DNA of 64,000 bases, taken from the NCBI GenBank assembly GCA_001986395.2, contig MQVO02000023.1, positions 372,001 through 436,000 of the forward strand, written 5' to 3'. The notes beneath the pieces are model-generated. The model was not told the DNA's origin, did not search any database, and worked only from the letters and a program-made list of their open reading frames with translations. This document shows, one piece after another, positions 56,978 through 64,000 of this stretch (position 1 is its first letter; every line of letters begins with the position of its first letter). Origin of the DNA: Irpex lacteus. Taxonomy: Eukaryota > Basidiomycota > Agaricomycetes > Polyporales > Irpicaceae. Position numbers and translations under genes: made by a program.

Positions 56978-59008
56978 ATGGCATCTCGAGTGTTCGCACT
57001 CATTATTGGTGGGTGAACACTATGTTTCACACTCGCCTTCACTTGCTGATGAAATCCAGGTATTGACGAATACAAGTCCGGCAACGTCTGGAACCTCGAG
57101 TCCTGCGTCGATGACGCCCAATGCGTCAGACAATGGCTCTCTCATGACCTCCACGTTCCCCGCAACCAAATTCAACTGCTGACCAACATCCAAGCGACGA
57201 AACGGGCGATTGAAGACACTTTCATGGCGCACCTCGTGAACAACATTGACATCGACCGGGATGATGCCATCCTCATCTACTTTGCCGGACACGGGAGTTC
57301 CGTCCACTCTCCACGTGGGTGGTACACCGACGGAATGAAAGACGTCGAAGTCCTTTGTCCTTACGACCACGACTGCAAGAGCCCCGAAGGACGAGTAGCA
57401 GGGATCTCCGACCGCTCCTTCCACGCCATGCTCAGAGACCTCGCCGAAGTCAAAGGCAACAACATCACCGTCATCCTCGACTGCTGCTTCTCGGCACACA
57501 CGACTGTGCGTGAGCGCCGTCACGTCCGATGGACACCCACTACCAAAGCTGTGCCGGATGACCTGTACAAAGGCCTTTGGCGGAGCGCGCTGGACGGATC
57601 TAACGTTGATACCGTGCGTGGCTTTGCACGCACCAGCTGCGACACACACGTTGTTCTTGCGGCGGCACGCTCTGGTGCAAGCGCGTTTGAGGGCAAGGGA
57701 GGAGGACTGTTCACTCGTGCGCTGCTTTCTGTCAAGGATTCCGTTCCGCTTCATACTCTGATGTACGACGAGTTTCTCTACCTCGTCGAGGAGGCTATGG
57801 AAGGGCACAAACCCGCCATTGTTGGTCCTCACAAGGAGCGTCTCCTCTTTGGTGGGGTTCCCTTTGTTCCTGATGGTCGTTTCGTGCCCATCGAAGAGTA
57901 CGACCAGGACAAGCTTCGTATCGATGCCGGTGCTATCCATGGCGTTGGAGAGGGCACTGAGTTCACTCTCCACGATCACAACTACAAGGGCTCTATCAAC
58001 CCGGTCTTGGCCTCCTACGTTGCGGTCACAGTGCATCCTACATGGTGTCTCGCGCGCAGCAAATCGCAGTCAAAGGTTGTTCCAACCAAGGCCCACTGGG
58101 CACGAGTCACCAAATGGAACAACAGAGTCCCGTTCCGCGTGCACCTCCGTCGCTCTTTCTTCAATCTCTTTCGCCGCTGTCGCCTCAGCCGTGCTCTGGA
58201 AGCCAAGTCACTCCATAACGGGTCCAAGGACGGTGTCAACATCGTCCGTGTCAGGAGCTCTAGCCATGCTGATATGTCTCTCACTCTCAAGAGGAACCAG
58301 CTCCTCGTCGAGCGACACGACCAGCTTCTTGCCGCCAACAGTCGTCGAATCATCCACCTCCCCAGCACCGAGTCCCGCTCAGACCTCAAAGTCATCGACG
58401 CGGCCGCTCGCTTTCACCTCCACCTCCACCGCAAGAACCCCTCCAGGCCTCTTCTCGGCCTCGTCACCATGGAGCTCTACCGACTCGACCCCGAAACCTG
58501 GACTCGAGTCAGCGGGAACCTCCTCGTAGACGGAAAAGCCCAAATAGTCGACGACGAGAAAGACTCAGTCTACTCCGTCGTCCTGCACAACTACTCAGAC
58601 CACGACCTCTGGCCGTACCTCGTGAGCATGGACTCCGGTGGGTACAGCATCAGCATGGTCTACCACCCAGATCCCTCAAACCCCCAAGCCCCTCTCAAGA
58701 AACACTCACATATGGTCATAGGCTCCGGAGCTCTGGACTCCGAAGCACTCTCCTTCACCCTGTCCGATGGCGCTCACACTGGCGCGGCCTTCCTCAAGCT
58801 GTTCGTATCTGCCGAGTTTACCCCCATGACGTTCATCGAGCAGGGCGTGTCCCCTTCGAATTCTCCATCGAGCGTTACGCCGATGCAGTCATCTACACAG
58901 GAGAAGAAGACAGAAGTCAACAACGAAAAGGGGGAGAGGGGGGAAATGTGGGATTCGGTCCTTGCGTGCATCAGTGTCGTCCGCGGAAACGGCGCAACTT
59001 CGAGTTGA
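56978..59008 (+). CDS. Caspase-domain (peptidase C14) protein
   Basis: Exon 1 56978-57008 and exon 2 57060-59008 give 659 residues. The caspase fold starts at once: MASRVFALIIGIDEYKSG, NLESCVDDAQCVRQWL, then the catalytic His88 in ILIYFAGHGSS and catalytic Cys153 in VILDCCFSAHTT. GGLFTRALLS and LFGGVPFVPDGRFVPI complete the p10-like half. The remaining roughly 350 residues contain beta-rich text (FTLHDHNYKGSINPVLASYV, VYSVVLHNYSDHDLWPYLV) common to agaricomycete caspase-domain proteins, and a low-complexity Ser/Glu tail. There is no N-terminal Pro-rich prodomain as in type I metacaspases. Such proteins are metacaspase relatives, with Arg/Lys specificity in characterised members; a role in regulated cell death is inferred only. 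A 338-codon open stretch lies antisense and is a shadow. Confidence 0.88.
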
Positions 59009-59494
59009 GGTTCGTCCCTTTGCATGGTGGTTTATGCGTGTTTTCATATTGGGTATCTCGGAGGCTGGCCCCCCTTCATTCATATGTCTGTTCCCTGGTG
59101 CGTGCGCTGATATTACTAAATATCCGTTATTGTTATTTAGTGAAGAACTTGAGTTGCCGATATCACTATTGCTATGTACCATTTTTGTATCCCCGTTCTA
59201 TAGGAGTATTGTTCGTCAGTATTGTAGCGATAGCACCCCAAGTGTATTATACCTCAATTATACCCGTCGTTGTATCTTTAAATCCAACTTGTTATTTCGT
59301 ATGTTGTACAACTTGCTTGCGGGATGGAACTATGATGCGCGAGTGTAACCCGTGGTAGTCTGCGTGTATTTCGAGTTGGATTACATACCATTTGCATAGT
59401 CATACACTAAAACGTACATACGACCGTCGGTACAGGACAGCCAAAACCTCTCCTAGCATATCGTATCGTGCCATCCAATCCCCTACTGTGCACA
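59009..59494. other. Convergent 3' intergenic region
   Basis: 486 bp between the caspase-domain gene stop and the WBP4-like gene stop. AT-rich. No gene or repeat is recognised. Confidence 0.5.
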
Positions 59495-60632
59495 CTACCG
59501 TCTTGATCTCGTCCCCGCAGGTCCCCTTCGTTTCTTAAAGAGGGGTTGAGCGGGCGGGGCTACGCTGGCCTCTGTTTCCTCGGCTTTCACTTCTGCTCCA
59601 TCTTCAGCCTTTACTTGCTTGGTCTGCGGTATACTATCAGCAGGCTCGAGCTTTGCTACTGAGGACGCAGCTTCCGTAGCGGGCGCAGGCTGACCCTCTG
59701 TTTCCGAAGAAGCTCGAGGCTCTTCCTTGCTGTCAGAAGCGGTAACAGATGTGCTCAAAGGTCCCTGGCCTTCTCCAGGCCTATTCCACCCCTTTGCCGT
59801 CCACTTTGGCACGGTGCTACCAGATGGAGCATCACCCGTAGAGCTACCGGTGGATGATACATTCAGTGCAGTTGAGGCACCGGCAGTTTCAGAAGAAGGC
59901 TCCTCCTTCTTTGCTTTTATCTTGATAGGTATAAGCCCAGGGTCGTATATTTCGCCTAGCCCGGTGCTGACAGTCTTCTTCCTCAACTTCCACGGACGAA
60001 TATCATCGTCGTCTGCGGGTGCCTCAGCTTGACGTTTACGCTCCGCGTCGGTATCGACTTCGGCTTGATTACTCCCACCCTCCTGACCTTCCCCCTGCTC
60101 ACCCTCGGTTCCTTCTATCACTTCTACCACTTCCCATGCCCCAACTACGCCCTCTTTAGCCCGACGTTCTGCCTCGATCTTCCGTCTCTCCTCATCCGGA
60201 TCTACGTAGCCCAACGACGCGGCAGTTGTATAATTGGAATAGGGGTCAGATGGTTTGGGAGCAGGTTTGCTAGGCCCTGCTTGTTTTGATGAAGAGGCTA
60301 CTGCATTGCTGCTTCCAGGTTTGACGAGACCAGCACCAACGTCTTGTGCGAAGGCTGCTTGTGCAGCCTGAGCAAACCGTCTGTCAGTCCTTCCAGACAA
60401 TTGAGCACACAGACTTGCTCACCCTTTCCACCTGTGCCATTTCCCTCTTCTCCTCCTCTAGGTCATGCTTCCTCTTCTCCCCAGCCTTATACAGCCCACG
60501 CACGAAACGTTCGACATTGCCCTTGTGTCGTAAGCCACTTTCATGTTGAGTCCGAGACGGTTTGTCGTCTGCAATGTATATGTTGCAGTATTTACAGAAG
60601 TACTTCTTGTTAGAGACCCAGTATTCGCTCAT
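59495..60632 (-). CDS. U1-type zinc-finger protein, WBP4-like splicing factor
   Basis: Start ATG 60632 (MSEYWVSNKKYFCKYCNIYI). The N-terminus is a matrin/U1-C-type C2H2 finger (CKYC, then H and H in QHESGLRHKGN), followed by FVRGLYKAGEKRKHDLEEEK. After one intron (about 60425-60370) come a helical Ala/Gln segment, YSNYTTAASLGYVDPDEERR, a conserved-looking core RPWKLRKKTVSTGLGEIYDP and LIPIKIKAKKEEPS, then WTAKGWNRPGEG and an acidic/basic low-complexity tail ending RRGPAGTRSRR at 59495. This architecture matches WBP4/FBP21, a spliceosomal B-complex component; I see no WW domains, as in many fungal forms. A nuclear role in pre-mRNA splicing is inferred. Confidence 0.8.
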
Positions 60633-61476
60633 GTTGAATGGGAGGCTAGATGGTCTAACTTGAAGGTTATATTGGCTGTCTACAAAAGGCTTGGCAGTGG
60701 CTAAGCGTAATAAACGCCCAGGCCGAATGCGGCGACGCCACCAAGGTGAACACCTTCCAACTTGGGGTCGTTTCACTTGATCTTTACCCACCACGAGCTC
60801 CGGTCATGCTGCCTTCCGTGAATACCCAGCATACACCTGGAGACACTTGTTTGACTAGCTCCTACAACAGAGGCACATTGACTAAATATCTCGGACGAAA
60901 ACCGTCTATTCTCCGATTGACATAAATCCTACTTACGCAGGTACGCACTCAAGTTGTTCGGTAGTAATAAATCTCCATGACATTCTGGACCTAACTCCCC
61001 ACAGTGACCCTTACGAGTTATATTAAGGCTATTATGGAGTCTCTGATTACGCAAAAGCGTGCAGGTACCTGTGAGAAGCCTATTTTCTTCGTGCCCATGT
61101 CGCTGCCAGTGGGTCCGATTCAAGTACACCGAGTCTCAAACCTTCAATGTCAAGCCCCGACGTTTAAATCCGGCGCAACTCTGGAACTGGCTTCGCGTCC
61201 AGTGGTTTACAGTTCCATTGACCGAATCATGCGTCCGCATAATGGTTCCATTATCGGCAATCTTTCAACAGGGTCAGCTGTGCCTTGCATATCCGACGCT
61301 ATGACGACAATATACCGGTGACCGGTTGCAAGAAACTCGGGAGGGATTGTTGCGAAGCCCCGACATCACAGCAATCATGCAGTCGGTTGAACATCTAGGC
61401 CAGGTCGGGGTAGGTATATATAGAGAGAGGCAGGCAGACAGGCAAAATATCTCGCATACAGAGAACCTCAGCAGTC
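60633..61476. other. Divergent promoter region, WBP4-like (-) / GH45 (+)
   Basis: 844 bp. It contains the GH45 TATA element near its right end. No coding sequence is supported; plus-strand open stretches near 61004-61321 have no domain. Confidence 0.5.
61415..61423 (+). promoter_or_regulatory. TATA box of the GH45 endoglucanase gene
   Basis: TATATATAG about 54-62 bp upstream of ATG 61477, identical in sequence and similar in position to the GH27 element at 42130. Confidence 0.6.
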
Positions 61477-62320
61477 ATGTCCAAGCTTTCCGCACTGTTC
61501 TACTTCGTCGCCGTCGCCAGCCTGGCGAGTGCCCTCACCGTCCCTGACAAGAGGGCCACCGGTGGCTACGTCCAGCAAGCTTCCGGAACAGCTTCGTTCA
61601 CTCATTACTCTGGATGTGGCCAACCTGGTACGTGTCAAAATGACAATAACGCGAGAAACATGAAAAACTCAAGTTCACCTTCTATTCCTAGCGTGTGGTA
61701 AATCCGCCAGTGGCTACACCGCCGCCATCAACCAGCTCGCCTTCGGTTCCGCACCCGGTTCAGGAGCGGGCGACGCATGCGGTCGATGCTTCGCGCTCAC
61801 TGGGAACGCAGACCCTTACTCGCCGAGCTACTCTGGACCGTTCGGCAAGACTATCGTGGTCAAAGTCACGGACCTTTGCCCTATTGCGGGTAACCAGGAG
61901 TGGTGTGGACAGACGCAGAGTAACAGGAACAACCAGCACGGAGAGGCGTTCCAGTATGTTGTCGTCTATCACCGTGTGTTTACTTTGTACTTACCTTCTT
62001 GACAGCTTCGATATCTGTGAGGACACCGGAGGAGCTGCTCAATTCTTCCCAAGCGGTAAATCTCACCATTTCCTCGCGTAGACCACACACTGAATACCCG
62101 TATCGTATCAGGTCATGGTGCCCTCACCGGAAGCTTCCAGGAGGTTTCATGTTCCCAATGGTCTGGCTCAGACGGTGGCTCGCTCTGGAACGGAGCCTGC
62201 CTTGCCGGCGAGTCTGCCGGTAACTGGCCCTCGACCGGATGCGGCAACCAAGGTAAGTCGACGAAGGCAGTTATAGTAATAGGCAGTTGGACTGACTCTG
62301 GTCTAGGAACCGCACCCTGA
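61477..62320 (+). CDS. Secreted endoglucanase, glycoside hydrolase family 45 (class C type)
   Basis: Start ATG 61477 gives a signal peptide (MSKLSALFYFVAVASLASA) and a short pro-part (LTVPDKRA). The mature enzyme runs ATGGYVQQASGTASFTHYSG, CGQPACGKSASGYTAAINQL, AFGSAPGSGAGDACGRCFAL, PFGKTIVVKVTDLCPIAGNQ, EWCGQTQSNRNNQHGEAF, FDICEDTGGAAQFFPSGHGA, then SCSQWSGSDGGSLWNGACLA and GNWPSTGCGNQGTAP at TGA 62318-62320. The sequence closely follows the basidiomycete class C GH45 enzymes such as Phanerochaete Cel45A, which act on amorphous beta-1,4-glucan and are thought to use the FDICED Asp as acid while lacking the usual catalytic-base Asp. No CBM is attached. Four introns; about 200 residues. Confidence 0.93.
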
Positions 62321-62910
62321 ACATGACGTCTGCAAGTATCGGGTAATCTTGGGTACTAACCGTGACGTTCCTGTCGACACATTGTCTATATCCCAGGTAT
62401 AAACCAATGTGTAGCACACGGGAGGAAAAATCAAAGCGACATCTGCATTTCTTATCAGTACGTTTGAGCCACGAATTCCATGAATTCTGAGAGCCGTTCT
62501 GTACCTTCAAGGGAGCGTGATACTTATCCAGGATCAATGAATATCGGACTTGGAATGGCTGCCGGCCACTGAGTACTGAATACTGACGTCCCTTTCGATA
62601 CATTGTTTGAATGCTGGATATAAAACCAATGCGTAGTACACAGGGTGAAAAATGTAAAGCGTCATTTCCGTTTCTTGCCCGTCCGTTTATTTCACACTTC
62701 TTGAAGCACACTACTGTGTCAGAACCGCACCTTGAACTTAATATCCAAACGTGTGACCATCCAATACGTGCCAATAGTAGCATCGAGTATCAATACACCG
62801 CCCAAACCCCAAATCCAAAAACCAATCCGTACATAGTAATGGTCGCCACAACATAAACCCACCAAAGCAAAACATCATTTCCGTTTCTTACCACTACTAG
62901 TCCGTTTCGT
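62303..62910. repeat. Diverged repeat array overlapping the GH45 3' end and the polymerase kappa 3' end
   Basis: Element A (GAACCGCACCCTGAAC, the last codons of GH45, 62308) recurs as GAACCGCACCTTGAAC near 62721. Element B recurs twice: GACGTTCCTGTCGACACATT (62364) through TCTGCATTTCTTA, and GACGTCCCTTTCGATACATT (62585) through TTTCCGTTTCTTG; AAACCAATG marks them 232 bp apart. A third partial B (AAACCAATCCGTACAT at 62819, CATCATTTCCGTTTCTTACC at 62872) overlaps the last codons (GKKRK) and stop of the polymerase gene. Confidence 0.6.
62321..62874. other. Convergent intergenic region composed largely of diverged repeats
   Basis: 554 bp between GH45 and the polymerase kappa gene. The repeat elements described in the repeat entry fill most of it. 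A 170-codon open stretch on the minus strand runs through both copies; I regard it as chance. Confidence 0.55.
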
Positions 62911-64000
62911 CCACTCCCGCAGCCCATTCTCCCTCACCTTAACTTTCCCTTTACTCTTAACCGCACTACCAACACTCCCCGAAGCAGCCGCTTGCGCCTC
63001 CCTAATCGCACCCTTACTCAAACAAAAGTCAATATGCGCGTTCAGCCCTTGGTTGTCCGTCTGCAGCGTCTTCGAGCATATGGGGCATATGTGAGTCTCT
63101 TCCGTCTCACGCGTCGATGAGTCCTTCGAGTTCGGTGGTTTTGGAGTCACGGAGGATAGGCTTCTTGACCGCGGTTTCTGAGAGTCTCGTTGAGCGATAT
63201 CGTCAGTGGTAGTGATAGCGTTCAGGATATCTTCTTCGCCGGAGTCGTGGTCGTGGATGTTGGGCATGCATTCTTCGTAGCCGTCTTGGGACAAACTCGG
63301 GAGGTCGTCCTCGTCTACTTTGCGTTTCTTCCGAGGCGAAGTGGGTGCAGGCACGTTCGTACTTTCGAAGAACTGTTTGAAGCAACGTGAACTCTTGGTC
63401 TATACAGGTTCGGCTAAAATCGAATATATTGGGCTCACCCGTTTGATACTCCCAGGTTTCCCTTCAGCGTCTGCCCGCAGATCTTTGAGTTTGGTCACCC
63501 GAAGCCCGATAAGTCGCAATTTGAGAGGGAGCTCGGGGAGTAGGAGTTCTTTCCCTACCTATAAAACATATCTCAGCTACATTAAACCCAGCAGAGAGGG
63601 GAACGGAAAGATAGCAGATACATACCGCGAACAAATCCTCCTTCTTCGTCGATATCCACCTATCAAACGACTTTGCTCTCGTAAACACTACCAACGAAAA
63701 CTTCAACTTCAAAAACTTGTTCAAATAAAATGGATTGAGGTGGGGCGCTGACCTTGGTACGTATCGAGCTTATATTTCAACGTAACCGTTTTACCCGTCC
63801 AGCCTGTGCGCTCCATGTCCTCCTCGAGCTCAGCGGCGACTTCTTCGAGCTTGGCGAGGATCTGGTCTTTGTCTCCTATTGAGTGGAACGTCCTATATCA
63901 ATCGTTTCAGTTTCAGTCCAGTTCAACATGGTGATTTCTCGCTGGTGGAGAAGGAGTGGGATGGAATGGAACTAACCGCTCAGCACCAATACTCTTCCTC
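62875..64000 (-). CDS. POLK: Y-family DNA polymerase kappa, C-terminal part (partial, starts beyond window)
   Basis: Only the 3' end is present. Reading from the window edge: FHSIGDKDQILAKLEEVAAE, MERTGWTGKTVTLKYKLDTY, VFTRAKSFDRWISTKKEDLF, then GKELLLPELPLKLRLIGLRV and TKLKDLRADAEGKPGSIKRF, which is the little-finger domain of DinB/Pol kappa. A disordered acidic region follows, with a basic nuclear-localisation-like PRKKRK. A UBZ4/Rad18-type zinc finger is next (CPICSKTLQTDNQGLNAHID then FCLSKG), and the protein ends with basic GKKRK at 62875. Pol kappa bypasses bulky N2-guanine lesions; the UBZ binds ubiquitinated PCNA. Introns near 63750, 63560 and 63400. The polymerase core and its catalytic acids lie outside the window. 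Confidence 0.9.

Noticed and set aside
57020..58036. 338-codon open frame antisense to the caspase-domain gene
   Set aside because: It lies wholly opposite a clear caspase domain, is a by-product of GC-rich codon bias and has no recognisable motif or splice logic.
62271..62783. 170-codon minus-strand open frame between GH45 and polymerase kappa
   Set aside because: It crosses the GH45 last exon and two diverged repeats; the internal similarity is explained by the repeats.

Overview
The window is nuclear DNA of a filamentous basidiomycete, most likely a wood- or litter-decaying agaricomycete. The evidence is: genes broken by many short (about 50-60 bp) GT-AG introns; short intergenic spaces; a class C-type GH45 endoglucanase; a GH27 alpha-galactosidase carrying a fungal cellulose-binding module (CBM1); a DUF6533 seven-helix protein; and F-box and arrestin-like families that are typically expanded in Agaricomycetes. 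I recognise no transposon, rRNA, tRNA or CRISPR array. All exon limits were read by eye from splice signals and protein logic.

Layout. 1-3.7 kb: two tandem arrestin-like paralogues on the minus strand, the first cut by the window edge. 4.4-7.6 kb: a class III aminotransferase (+) and a short-chain dehydrogenase (-). 8.1-13.1 kb: a tandem segmental duplication of about 2.5 kb, each unit holding one F-box gene (-). 13.2-20.9 kb: two related genes (+) for His-rich, Ser/Thr/Pro-rich proteins with a C-terminal membrane anchor, flanking a secreted serine carboxypeptidase. 21.5-25.4 kb: a DUF6533 membrane protein and TIM17 (both -). 25.6-35.3 kb: three consecutive genes linked to nucleic-acid methylation, a CDCA7-type zinc-finger protein (+), TRM11 (+) and a large AlkB-like dioxygenase (-). 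35.6-40.9 kb: the mitochondrial ATP synthase delta subunit and a PH-domain/coiled-coil protein (both -).

42.2-44.5 kb: GH27 with CBM1 (+). 44.6-49.6 kb: a probable Mmc1-like mitochondrial membrane protein (-), a VanZ-like membrane protein (-) and an RraA-like aldolase (+). 50.2-59.0 kb: glutamate-cysteine ligase (-), the autophagy protein Atg6/Beclin (-) and a caspase-domain protein (+). 59.5-64 kb: a WBP4-like splicing factor (-), GH45 endoglucanase (+) and the C-terminal part of DNA polymerase kappa (-).

Most of the window is conserved housekeeping sequence. The least explained content is the His-rich tail-anchored protein pair with an internally repeated motif, the F-box duplication that carried along part of a neighbouring promoter, two microexons that sit on catalytic motifs, a possible frameshift in the CDCA7-like gene, and two diverged non-coding tandem repeats. 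No entirely new multi-gene system is evident; the His-rich family is the best candidate for something undescribed.
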